From assembly GCF_016056275.1 (NCBI RefSeq), contig NZ_JAECZA010000039.1, positions 1-37,331 on the forward strand: 37,331 bases of DNA, in the 5' to 3' direction. Positions 8,344 through 15,787 of this stretch are shown here, one piece after another. The stretch's first letter is position 1. Each line of letters opens with the position of its first letter. This stretch comes from Dendronalium phyllosphericum CENA369. Its GTDB lineage: Bacteria > Cyanobacteriota > Cyanobacteriia > Cyanobacteriales > Nostocaceae. The notes under the pieces were generated by a model, which worked only from the letters and a program-made list of their open reading frames with translations, searched no databases and had not been told where the DNA came from. The position numbers were made by a program, and so were the translations under genes.

Positions 8344-9165
8344 CTATTCTGTAATTGCTGCTTTGCTTGCAAACTGAATTCTGGGGTCTGGCATAAAAGT
8401 GTATCTGAGATAAAATCCTCCCCAGACAAATAAGATAATCAACAAGCTACCAATTCCCAGAGGGCTAGGAAGCCAAAAGACTACTTCTATATGGTTCAGT
8501 TCGCCAGTTTTTAGTTGCCATACTAATTGATTGCCATTCTTTCCTGGCTCGATCGCATTTTCTGTGACTGGAATATTCTTAGCGCCCCAAGGGGTCTTTA
8601 TGCTAAACTTCAAATCGAGAATGGAACCAGTATTAGCTAGAACGTTACCATTGCTAGAAATTAGCGAGAGCGATCGCAAGTCTAAATCATAAATTAATCG
8701 ATTCCGCACTAAAACTAAAAAGTTGTTCTGCTCTATGAGTAGGTTTGATTCAATTTTCGGTAATTCCGATCCAGATTCGCTGGGCACAGCCTCAGCTTTT
8801 TGATTGGTACGGGAGTTAAAAAATTCGTTGAACTTCTCTTGCAACTCCTGACCGTTACTGAAGGGAATTGTCACAATAACTTCTTCTTTAGAAACCCGCT
8901 TTGCTTTCCCTTCTAGTTTGCGGGCACGATGCTCTATGCTGTCTAACCATGCATACACATAGTCTCCACTAAAACTGGTTAGCCGTTCTTCTAACTTGAT
9001 ATGCTGCACGAGTTCGCCACTATTTGAGTGGTTAAAATTCACTCCTACGTCGTAATGCACGCAACCCGACAATAAGAGCGATGTTAATAGCACTAGCCAC
9101 AAAATAGGTTTTGGGATTTTTTTGTTTCCCTTTTTTAAGGGTGTACGGCGGAGCGAATTTTGCAT
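8344..9165 (-). CDS. DUF3153 lipoprotein
   Basis: A cyanobacterial membrane lipoprotein of unknown function. From ATG at 9165 the 273-residue product begins with a basic stretch, a hydrophobic segment and the lipobox LLSGC (Cys35 lipidated), followed by VHYDVGVNFNHSNSGELVQHIKLEERL, which I recognise as the start of DUF3153. A second hydrophobic segment near the C-terminus (GIGSLLIILFVWGGFYLRYTF) would anchor the tail, leaving a beta-rich periplasmic or lumenal domain between. A longer in-frame start at 9288 would put 41 extra residues before the signal peptide, so the shorter form is chosen, although no good Shine-Dalgarno stands before it. Confidence 0.75.
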   Translation of the reverse strand: MQNSLRRTPLKKGNKKIPKPILWLVLLTSLLLSGCVHYDVGVNFNHSNSGELVQHIKLEERLTSFSGDYVYAWLDSIEHRARKLEGKAKRVSKEEVIVTIPFSNGQELQEKFNEFFNSRTNQKAEAVPSESGSELPKIESNLLIEQNNFLVLVRNRLIYDLDLRSLSLISSNGNVLANTGSILDLKFSIKTPWGAKNIPVTENAIEPGKNGNQLVWQLKTGELNHIEVVFWLPSPLGIGSLLIILFVWGGFYLRYTFMPDPRIQFASKAAITE

Positions 9166-9354
9166 AGGAAAGTCGCAATTAATCAGATTTTGATTAGTTA
9201 GTGGCACGATAAACTCTATTTTTGCCAGCATAAAACTAAATGGTCTGATTAACCACATCAAAATCTTCCCGAAAGTCAAAGAATTCATTACATATGTCTC
9301 CCAAACAGTAAAAGGGACTGGGTAATGGGGATTGGGGATTAGGTATTAAGTGAC

Positions 9355-9503
9355 CTGACTTTTCACGGTATGTGGAAAAGTCAGAGGGTGTGGGGTGTGG
9401 GGTGTGGGGTGTAGTCAGGCTTTCTTGTTTTCCCACTCAGCCACACCCTACCCCCTACCCAAGCGCCTTAACGGGGGTTTGAAGACTTCCCGTGAAAAGT
9501 CAG
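9355..9503 (+). mobile_element. MITE-like element with 14-bp TIRs and 10-bp target duplication
   Basis: The 149-bp element begins CTGACTTTTCACGG (9355-9368) and ends CCGTGAAAAGTCAG (9490-9503), perfect inverted repeats. It is flanked on both sides by ATTAAGTGAC (9345-9354 and 9504-9513), a perfect 10-base direct repeat as expected of a target-site duplication. The interior holds GTGGGGTGTGGGGT-type repeats, a TCAGGCTTTCTTGTTTTCCC core and a CCCTACCCCCTACCC tract. There is no coding capacity, so it would need a transposase in trans. It sits upstream of the DUF3153 gene and downstream of the TPR gene. Confidence 0.85.
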
Positions 9504-9603
9504 ATTAAGTGACAGCACGAAAAACTAATTTTTGTGAACTATAATTCATTCCCAGTCACTAGTCACTAGTCCCTACTTACTTCATCCTTCTTTGAGACTT
9601 CAT

Positions 9604-10134
9604 TTAGTAGAAACTCGACCAAACCAAATACGAAATAGTTAATCCGATGGCAATGAGTGCCACCCAGATAAAGCGATTATCTCTAGTATTGACCTGACTG
9701 AGGTCAACGAATTCTGGTTCAACCGCTTTTTGCCCAGAAGATTTGCGAGGATTAACAGTTACGCGAATTTTAGATTCATTATCGGAGAGTTTACCCAAAT
9801 CTGGAATTTCAGTCATCCACTCGCTCGGTCTTTTCAGCTTTGGTGCTTGTAAGATGTAGAGCAATCGCTTTGCTTGTTTGTTAGTTTCGGCGAAGGGATG
9901 GCGTTTGAGTTGTTGGCAAAGGGCGATCGCATCTTCAGTCCGCCCAGCCGCTTCATAAGCTGTCGCCAACCAAAGTTCTACTTCACCACCAAGTCGAGAA
10001 TTGCGAGTTAAAAGGGCGCTGGCTTTTTCGAGATTTTCTACAGCTTCTCGGTATTGCCCATTTTCTAAGGCAAGTTTCCCAGCCTGGTATCTAGCTTTGG
10101 CTATTTCTAAACTTTCTGCACTCACGTTTTGCAT
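9604..10134 (-). CDS. TPR protein with C-terminal membrane anchor
   Basis: A 176-residue protein with one to two tetratricopeptide repeats (AKARYQAGKLALENGQYREAVENLEKASALL, then ELWLATAYEAAGRTEDAIALCQQLKRHP), a lysine/serine-rich linker, and one C-terminal membrane helix (FIWVALIAIGLTISYLVW) with almost nothing after it. This is a tail-anchored topology with the TPR domain probably cytosolic. TPRs mediate protein binding; the partner is unknown. The ATG at 10134 is preferred to the in-frame GTG at 10146, because AAAGAG lies 11 bases before it. It is divergent from the small secreted protein gene, and both lie between two inverted MITE-like copies. Confidence 0.72.
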   Translation of the reverse strand: MQNVSAESLEIAKARYQAGKLALENGQYREAVENLEKASALLTRNSRLGGEVELWLATAYEAAGRTEDAIALCQQLKRHPFAETNKQAKRLLYILQAPKLKRPSEWMTEIPDLGKLSDNESKIRVTVNPRKSSGQKAVEPEFVDLSQVNTRDNRFIWVALIAIGLTISYLVWSSFY

Positions 10135-10291
10135 AAAAATCGGCACTCTTTAATTTTGCCAATTCCAGCAATCTTTTTTGAATCTTTTTAAAAGCTGGTA
10201 ATTTTCAAGTCGAGAAAATTTTAAAATTTTAACCAAAGTAGCTGAGGCTATTTTCCAAAAAATCAGTTTATCAAATGCGGGCGAGCAAAAT

Positions 10292-10738
10292 ATGCTAAAA
10301 ATCAAGCATTCGCTACTAAATTGTCTGGGAGCGGGAATCACTCTGGCACTGATAGGCGCTGCCATTGCACCAGCTTCCGCCCAACGCGTAATAGTGATTG
10401 ATGGCACTTCTGGAATCGGCAGACAGCCTGCTGTAGGTTCCTTTATTTACGGTAGTCCGATTCCCACCCCCATGCCTGTAAATCCGAGCACAGGACTAAT
10501 GCCAAGTCGCAGCAATTTTCACTATTACTCTTATCCTTCTGTCAACGATCGCCACTATTACTCTTATCCTTCCATAAGGCAAAATGAGCTAAATAATTCC
10601 ACGCTAGTCAATCCGGTGATTATCAACAATTCGTGGAATCGCAGACCGTTTCGAGGGGAATCACGAGTGATTTTGCAAGATTCATGGCATCGTTCACCTG
10701 TTAGAGAGCGATCGCGGGGGATTATAACTTATCCCTAG
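10292..10738 (+). CDS. Small secreted repeat protein, function unknown
   Basis: A 148-residue protein with an N-terminal signal peptide (basic MLKIKHS, hydrophobic core, APASAQ cleavage site near residue 30). The mature part is low in acidic residues and rich in Pro, Ser, Tyr, Asn and Arg. It contains two tandem repeats: HYYSYPS twice, 11 residues apart and encoded by an identical 20-base direct repeat (10520-10539 and 10553-10572), and SWNRRPFRGESRVI / SWHRSPVRERSRGI. It has no recognised domain, and secretion to the periplasm or outside is inferred. The 3' side carries the second MITE-like copy. Confidence 0.65.
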   Translation: MLKIKHSLLNCLGAGITLALIGAAIAPASAQRVIVIDGTSGIGRQPAVGSFIYGSPIPTPMPVNPSTGLMPSRSNFHYYSYPSVNDRHYYSYPSIRQNELNNSTLVNPVIINNSWNRRPFRGESRVILQDSWHRSPVRERSRGIITYP

Positions 10739-10765
10739 TAGTTTTCAGGTGGTTTAGTCATAACC

Positions 10766-10901
10766 CTGACTTTTCACAGTAAGTCCTCAAACCCTCGTTA
10801 AGGCTCTTGGTAGGGGGTAGGGTGTAGGGTATAGGGAAAACAAGAAAGCCTGACTACACCCCACACCCTCGCTCATGCGTCCACATACCGTAAAAAATCA
10901 G
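10766..10901 (-). mobile_element. Second, diverged and inverted copy of the MITE-like element
   Basis: Read on the minus strand, this 136-bp stretch follows the 9355-9503 element almost end to end. It shares ACGGTATGTGGA, the GGGTGTGGGGTGTAG tract, the identical core AGTCAGGCTTTCTTGTTTTC, CCCTACCCCCTACC, GCCTTAACG and GGGTTTGA. Its ends are CTGATTTTTTACGG and CTGTGAAAAGTCAG (minus-strand sense), so the inverted repeats have decayed. No clear flanking duplication remains. It lies at the convergent junction between the secreted-protein gene and argB. Confidence 0.78.
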
Positions 10902-10944
10902 AACGGCTGTTCGCCCTTAGATTGTGGTCTGAGTTAGCGCTCTA

Positions 10945-11850
10945 TTACTCGCGTTTTGAAAGAAATTGAGAACCGAGAATCATTGTGCCAATACCAACAT
11001 CAGTAAAAATTTCTAGTAACAGAGCGTGAGGAATGCGACCATCGATAATGTGTGCAGCACTTACGCCTTGAGCTAGCGATCGCACGCAACAATTGACTTT
11101 GGGAATCATACCACCGCTGACTACACCATCGGCAATCAACTCGCGGGCTTCCCGAATATCTACTTGGGGAATCAAAGTTGATGGGTCTTTGTAATCTTTT
11201 AAAATACCCCTGGTATCAGTGAGTAAAATCAACTTTTCTGCCCCTAGTGCTGCTGCTATTTCTCCAGCTACAGTATCGGCATTAATGTTATAAGCTTGTC
11301 CTGACTCATCAGCGGCGACGCTAGACACTACAGGAATATAGCCATTGCTAGCAAGGGTTTCTAAAATCTTGATATTCACATTACTGACTTCCCCAACAAA
11401 GCCAATACCTTCTTGACCTTGGGGACGGGCTACGATTAAGTTACCATCTTTGCCGCAAAGTCCTACCGCCAAGCCTCCAGCTTGGTTAATTAGGGAGACA
11501 ATTTCTTTATTAACTCGACCGACTAAAACCATTTCCACCACATCCATTGTGGGGGCATCAGTAACTCTTAGGCCATTTTTAAATTGCGCTTCTATTCCCA
11601 GTTTATCTAACCAACTGTTAATTTCTGGGCCACCACCGTGTACCAGGATGGGACGCAAGCCGACACAAGATAAAAAAACAATGTCGCGGATGACTTGATC
11701 TTTAAGGGTGCTATCTTTCATCGCCGCACCACCATATTTAACAACAACGGTGCGACCTGTGAATTGTTGAATATATGGTAGAGCCTCGCTTAACACTTGT
11801 ACGCGAGTGGCTTCAGCTTGCCTGATGTACTCAGTATCCTTGGCTGTCAT
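10945..11850 (-). CDS. argB: Acetylglutamate kinase
   Basis: A 301-residue amino-acid kinase that phosphorylates N-acetylglutamate, the controlling step of arginine synthesis. Motifs: [11 protein letters not shown] (phosphate-binding lysine), [10 protein letters not shown] (acetylglutamate loop), [20 protein letters not shown] and [30 protein letters not shown]. The N-terminal helix [22 protein letters not shown] is the extension typical of arginine-inhibited hexameric enzymes. In cyanobacteria this enzyme is relieved of arginine feedback by binding of PII (GlnB), linking arginine and cyanophycin synthesis to nitrogen status; that is family knowledge. aroK lies 83 bp upstream in the same orientation, so co-transcription is possible but unproved. 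Confidence 0.96.
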   Translation of the reverse strand: MTAKDTEYIRQAEATRVQVLSEALPYIQQFTGRTVVVKYGGAAMKDSTLKDQVIRDIVFLSCVGLRPILVHGGGPEINSWLDKLGIEAQFKNGLRVTDAPTMDVVEMVLVGRVNKEIVSLINQAGGLAVGLCGKDGNLIVARPQGQEGIGFVGEVSNVNIKILETLASNGYIPVVSSVAADESGQAYNINADTVAGEIAAALGAEKLILLTDTRGILKDYKDPSTLIPQVDIREARELIADGVVSGGMIPKVNCCVRSLAQGVSAAHIIDGRIPHALLLEIFTDVGIGTMILGSQFLSKRE

Positions 11851-11933
11851 GAAAAGCTGTGAGATTTTAAACCTATGCAGTCAGTGTAGAAGACTTTGGA
11901 ACCTGTAACAATGATTAAAAAGCCAACTTTGCT

Positions 11934-12479
11934 TTAATGAGAAATTTGTGGTTTCAGAACGCTAGGAATCGCCTCTATAACTCTGTTGGCAATTTCTTCT
12001 GGTGTTTCTTCTGCTCGTATAGTAATATGCAAATCGGCTTGCGAGTAAAGCGGTGTTCGTTGTTCGAGGAGCGATCGCAGTTTGGCTTGTGGGTCAGCAT
12101 CTTGTAAAAGTGGTCTTGTGGTATCCTCTGCCAAACGGGTATAGAGTAGCTCTAATGGGGCATCTAGCCACACAATCAAACCATGGTGCAGGTAACTCCA
12201 GTTTTCTCGCCGCAGTACGATACCGCCACCTGTAGCTATTACCAACTCTTTACGAGCGCATACTTGTGCCAATACATCGCTTTCTAACTGGCGAAATGCT
12301 GCTTCTCCTGACTCGGCAAATAGCTGATTAATGGTTTTTCTTGTTAATTGGGTAATTATATTATCGATATCTATAAATGTATAATTTAGCTGTTTTGCCA
12401 GTAAATTTCCTACCGTAGACTTACCAACGCCCATCATCCCAATTAAGTATAGGTTAACCCCTCGCAATAAACTACTCAC
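11934..12479 (-). CDS. aroK: Shikimate kinase
   Basis: A 181-residue P-loop kinase that converts shikimate to shikimate-3-phosphate in the common aromatic pathway. It has the Walker A GMMGVGKST (Lys20), DIDNIITQLTRKTINQLFAESGEAAFR with the shikimate-binding Asp and Arg, VIATGGGIVLRRENW, and the lid arginines in LAEDTTRPLL. The start chosen is GTG at 12479 (M-SSLLRGVNLYLIGMMG), the N-terminus expected of cyanobacterial AroK. A longer frame open to 12626 would add 49 residues with no resemblance to the family. The Shine-Dalgarno (CGGGAG) is distant, so the start is inferred mostly from homology. Confidence 0.92.
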   Translation of the reverse strand: MSSLLRGVNLYLIGMMGVGKSTVGNLLAKQLNYTFIDIDNIITQLTRKTINQLFAESGEAAFRQLESDVLAQVCARKELVIATGGGIVLRRENWSYLHHGLIVWLDAPLELLYTRLAEDTTRPLLQDADPQAKLRSLLEQRTPLYSQADLHITIRAEETPEEIANRVIEAIPSVLKPQISH

Positions 12480-12789
12480 CAGTTGTTTCGCTCCCGAATG
12501 GATTATCTTTGTAGCTTCGTAACCGATACAAAGCCCGACAAGTAGGGACTTTGAAGACCTACAATATTTCAATTTTAGTACTGAATTGCTGCCGTGAAGA
12601 ATCAGAGTCAAGGGCGATCGCCACACTTATCTGTAAGCAGTTCGTGACAGCTACTTACAAATGAGAAAAATCTAAGATAGCTATAAATGAAGAAAATCCC
12701 AAAATTGGGAATTTTAACTATCTCTAGATTTATTTTCCTAATTACCTGAAATTCAGCGAATAATAATTCTCAAATACTTTAAATAGTTA

Positions 12790-12819
12790 TTGACAATAAT
12801 TATTGATTTCAGATAGTAT
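12790..12819 (+). promoter_or_regulatory. Candidate sigma-70-type promoter of the multicopper oxidase gene
   Basis: TTGACA at 12790-12795 and TAGTAT at 12814-12819 are separated by 18 bases. They lie about 60 bases before the ATG at 12877, in an AT-rich region with no other gene. Confidence 0.4.
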
Positions 12820-12876
12820 GCGAAGTAATTGCGAATCTTTTGCAATTTTTTTGTGCTGTAAAACGTTAATAAAGCG

Positions 12877-13902
12877 ATGCCCAAGCACTCAATTTTGGGA
12901 AAAGAACAACTTTGGAACCGTCGTCAACTGCTGAAATTGGGTTTAGCCGGTGTCGGTGCGACTGGGGCGGCAGCGCTGTGGCAAACTTTGAATGTACAAA
13001 GTCAGTCAATTGTTAGAATACCATCTATGGAGATGGAAGCATCTGAGGGCGCTGCTAATCCTATGCAGATGCTACGGAATTTTGATTATGGAAAGCTAAA
13101 GCGAGAAAATGGACGTACCATTCGAGAATTTGAGTTAACTGCTGGTACTTCTGTTATTCAACTTAATAGTGCTGTTTCTTATAATATTTGGGATTTAAAC
13201 GGTCGCATACCGGGGCCAACGTTACGGGCAAAACAGGGCGATCGCGTCCGAATACTCTTTCTCAATCAGGCGGGACATTCTCACTCTTTACATTTTCACG
13301 GTATTCATCCCGCACAAATGGATGGCGTGCGTCCAGTCAGCAATGGCCAAGCCACAATTTATGAATTTGATGCCGAACCTTACGGCGTTCACTTGTACCA
13401 CTGCCATATCGAACCAGTTACCCGTCATATTGCCAAAGGGTTGTATGGAATGTTCATTATCGATCCACCCACGCCGCGTCCTCCGGCTGATGAGATCGTA
13501 TTAGTGATGGCTGGGTATGATGTGAATGACGATAACCATAATGAGTATTACGCCTTTAACGGTCTGCCGCATCACTATATGGATCGCCCCATCCAGATTT
13601 ACCAGGATCAGTTGATTCGGCTATATGTTCTCAACATTATTGAATACGATCCGGCAGTGACATTTCATCTCCACGCCAACTTCTTTGATGTCTACCGCAC
13701 AGGTATGACTCTTACCCCCAGCGAGAAAGCTGATGTAATTACGATGGGTATAGCCGAACGGCACATCTTAGAATTTGCCTTTCGTTACCCAGGTAAGTAT
13801 ATGTTTCATCCCCATCAAGATGCGATCGCTGAAAATGGTTGTATGGGTCAATTTGAAGTAGTCGCTAAAAACGACTCTAAAAATTCTCAAAAAAATTCCT
13901 GA
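12877..13902 (+). CDS. Two-domain multicopper oxidase, Tat-exported
   Basis: A 341-residue cupredoxin protein. The N-terminus has a twin-arginine motif (NRRQLLKLG, Arg15-Arg16) and a hydrophobic stretch, so it is probably exported folded. Domain 1 has HFHGIHP (His139, His141) and YHCHIEPVTRHIAKGL, supplying type-1 copper Cys176 and His184 plus type-2/3 histidines 175 and 177. Domain 2 has HLHANFF (His264, His266) and MFHPH (His311, His313) but no cysteine. Type-1 copper in the first domain only fits the two-domain laccase/nitrite-reductase-like group often called type B. The axial methionine position (His184+5) is Leu189, which usually raises redox potential. The substrate (phenols, metal ions or other) is not deducible. 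It is convergent with the next gene, with 16 bases between stops. Confidence 0.85.
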   Translation: MPKHSILGKEQLWNRRQLLKLGLAGVGATGAAALWQTLNVQSQSIVRIPSMEMEASEGAANPMQMLRNFDYGKLKRENGRTIREFELTAGTSVIQLNSAVSYNIWDLNGRIPGPTLRAKQGDRVRILFLNQAGHSHSLHFHGIHPAQMDGVRPVSNGQATIYEFDAEPYGVHLYHCHIEPVTRHIAKGLYGMFIIDPPTPRPPADEIVLVMAGYDVNDDNHNEYYAFNGLPHHYMDRPIQIYQDQLIRLYVLNIIEYDPAVTFHLHANFFDVYRTGMTLTPSEKADVITMGIAERHILEFAFRYPGKYMFHPHQDAIAENGCMGQFEVVAKNDSKNSQKNS

Positions 13903-13918
13903 ACCGAAACTTTAAGAC

Positions 13919-14161
13919 CTATAAATCCTCTATTTCTTCGTCTTCTAAAGCATAGGAATCCATAGGATCTAAAAACTCTACCACCTCTTCTTCCTCGTCT
14001 TCTTCCTCGTCTTGGTAATAGTTTTCAACTGATACGTGTCGCACTAATCGACCAGTACTTTGCAACCAATCGAGCAAAGATTCCTCCTGCTTGAGAGGAA
14101 TGATAGCTGCTGGCTGGTGACGGGGTTCTTCGTGGAGAGCAGGGTTAGACAGCTTAACCAT
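13919..14161 (-). CDS. Small acidic protein, DUF3134-like
   Basis: An 80-residue protein with no signal or membrane segment. The N-terminal half has NPALHEEPRHQPAAIIPLKQEESLLDWLQSTGRL, which resembles the cyanobacterial DUF3134 family. The C-terminal half is strongly acidic (YYQDEEEDEEEEVVEFLDP, ending EDEEIEDL). Function is unknown. The acidic tail could bind a basic protein or nucleic-acid-binding partner, but that is speculation. The ATG is at 14161 and upstream DNA is AT-rich. Confidence 0.65.
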   Translation of the reverse strand: MVKLSNPALHEEPRHQPAAIIPLKQEESLLDWLQSTGRLVRHVSVENYYQDEEEDEEEEVVEFLDPMDSYALEDEEIEDL

Positions 14162-14631
14162 TTTTATTTACCCCCGAAGAATCTATATACTAAGTTGCGT
14201 TCAGTAATAGCAGCGACATCTTCCCTATGGCTGAGTTACTATCTTGCGATCGCAACTTTATATGATTAACAGTTTGCTTGTTCTACCTTTAAAAACTTCT
14301 TTCTTGTGGTAGATATTCTTTTAGAAACGAGTATTAATTATAGATTGGTAAAATATACTGATTTGCGTTCAGGTGCTAAATAGCTAGTCAAATCAACAGC
14401 AAACTTTTTAGCACCTGCGTTATTTCTTGTTCTATATCACACGATAAACCAATAATTTATCAATAATATTACCAGGATGTGAGTTGATTATTTACTTTAA
14501 GTAAATCGAAGAAATAAATAATCTAATTTGTAACTGTAACACTATTATTTAATTTTTATCCTCTTATTTTCCCAGTTCTAACAGCTATGGGATATTTATT
14601 TCTTAGTTCCTTGGAGCTGATTTTTTATACT
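14162..14631. other. AT-rich intergenic region with a long-looped inverted repeat
   Basis: These 470 bases contain no supported gene. TGCGTTCAG occurs twice (near 14197 and 14364). The second occurrence leads into a perfect 11-base inverted repeat, CAGGTGCTAAA (14370-14380) and TTTAGCACCTG (14407-14417), with a 26-base loop. It lies about 215 bases beyond the 3' end of the ABM-type gene and about 210 bases upstream of the DUF3134-like gene on the minus strand. Confidence 0.45.
14370..14417. repeat. 11-bp inverted repeat with 26-base spacer
   Basis: CAGGTGCTAAA and TTTAGCACCTG are perfect complements. No T-run follows on either strand at terminator distance. It could be a protein-binding site, part of an untranslated transcript, or chance. 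Confidence 0.4.
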
Positions 14632-14952
14632 TTATTCTATGGGCTTTAGTTCACAAACGAGTTCATATACAACAGTTTCTGGTGGCTTGGCAAACAAGGG
14701 CATCATCTTTTTCAAAATACTTTGATAAGCATCACTTTGATTAGCAGTCATATCTTCTACACTTTCCCAAAAAATTACGGAGATACCTTTATCTGTTCCT
14801 GGTTCTTGGAGGAGATATGCTCCCTTGAAGCCAGTAGTATAAGTTAAGACAGCTTCTTCATAAAGTTTTTTTGCTGCTTCAAATTTTCCTGGTTTGAATT
14901 CTCCTATGGCAATATGAGCAAATTTATGTTTGAGAAAATCTTGAAAATCCAT
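14632..14952 (-). CDS. ABM-fold (dimeric alpha-beta barrel) protein
   Basis: A 106-residue protein with the pattern of antibiotic-biosynthesis-monooxygenase-like domains: an initial beta-strand AHIAIGEFKPGKFEAAKKLYEEAV with helix, GFKGAYLLQEPGTDKGISVIFWESVEDMTANQ with the typical FWES strand, then a second helix and a terminal strand (YELVCEL). Such proteins are usually dimers and range from heme-degrading or quinone-forming monooxygenases to binding proteins; no catalytic identity can be given. The ATG at 14952 is preferred because GGAG lies seven bases upstream; the start at 14973 adds seven residues without a ribosome site. It stands alone. Confidence 0.7.
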   Translation of the reverse strand: MDFQDFLKHKFAHIAIGEFKPGKFEAAKKLYEEAVLTYTTGFKGAYLLQEPGTDKGISVIFWESVEDMTANQSDAYQSILKKMMPLFAKPPETVVYELVCELKPIE

Positions 14953-15787
14953 TATTTTTGACTCCGTATGCAAGTATATTATTGAATTACAATACTAATA
15001 AGTATTAATGTCTCAATATACAAACTAAAACTACTGTATTAATAACTATTCTAGTAGAGAAATTAAAAAAACTTATCTAAGTGATTTTTTCGTCCTTCTT
15101 CCCTCGTCTTTGAAGAGCTACTGCGTACATACCAACCATCTAATCATCACAAATCCCGTTTTGTGGAGAACTAAGGTGTTGTGAAACCAGTCACCTGGTG
15201 AGGCTAGTCGTTCTCGTACTGTAAAACAAAACCTCAAGGGTAAAGTAAAGCTTCCCACAGGGTAAAAACAGCCGTTAGCGATTCCTTGAGGGTCAAGAGT
15301 TTCCAATTTCAGCAAATTAGGTGCGATTTTCAGACTTGAGTACTAGTGTTTATTGTTACTTAAATATTCAGAGTAATTTATTTATAAACATTGTAGAAAT
15401 AATGTTTGGTTAGATTCTTACTAGTTAGGATCGGGAATTAAAAATCACATTATTGAGGGAAGCGATCGCCATCCTGCAAACAACTAATTTAAATTATTTC
15501 CCGACAACAGGGCTATCAAGCCGATCAAATAAGGTAATCTTTTTAGATAACAGTTCTTCTATCCTTCATTTAACAATAAAATGAGTTTGACCGCTATAAA
15601 ATTCAATTAATGTCCCAACTTCTATGCCTATGCAGTTCCTAAGCTCTGCATACGATAATTTACGCTCTTGGTATTGCTAAATTTATCAAAAGATTTGCTA
15701 AGTTACTTATTAAAAGTCAATAATTACTGATTGCCAAGAGTTTCCTCGCTTTAACTTTCGCTATATCGTTCTGATGTCGATAAGATA
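14953..15787. other. Long sparse region before the hybrid kinase gene
   Basis: About 830 bases. 14953-15090 and 15340-15787 are AT-rich with one HIP1 site (15461-15470). Between them, about 15100-15315 is noticeably less AT-rich and contains the doubtful minus-strand frame listed separately. Promoter elements of the kinase gene must lie in the right half, but none is convincing. Confidence 0.4.
15118..15315 (-). CDS. Doubtful 65-residue open frame
   Basis: I do not recognise this product. It is a 65-residue frame with low charge and several aromatic and cysteine residues (CFYPVGSF, FCFTVRER, GDWFHNTLVLHKTGF). Base composition is less AT-rich than the flanks, which favours either a small gene or a relic of imported DNA. 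There is no clear Shine-Dalgarno, signal peptide or known motif. It could equally be non-coding. Confidence 0.22.
   Translation of the reverse strand: MLKLETLDPQGIANGCFYPVGSFTLPLRFCFTVRERLASPGDWFHNTLVLHKTGFVMIRWLVCTQ

Noticed and set aside
9236-9436. A 66-residue minus-strand frame
   Set aside because: It runs through the MITE-like element and simple repeats (TPHTPHPTPSDF, NPQSPLPSP) and only joins the DUF3153 gene's upstream DNA.
12480-12626. A 49-residue N-terminal extension of shikimate kinase
   Set aside because: It does not resemble the family, and the GTG at 12479 gives the expected N-terminus.
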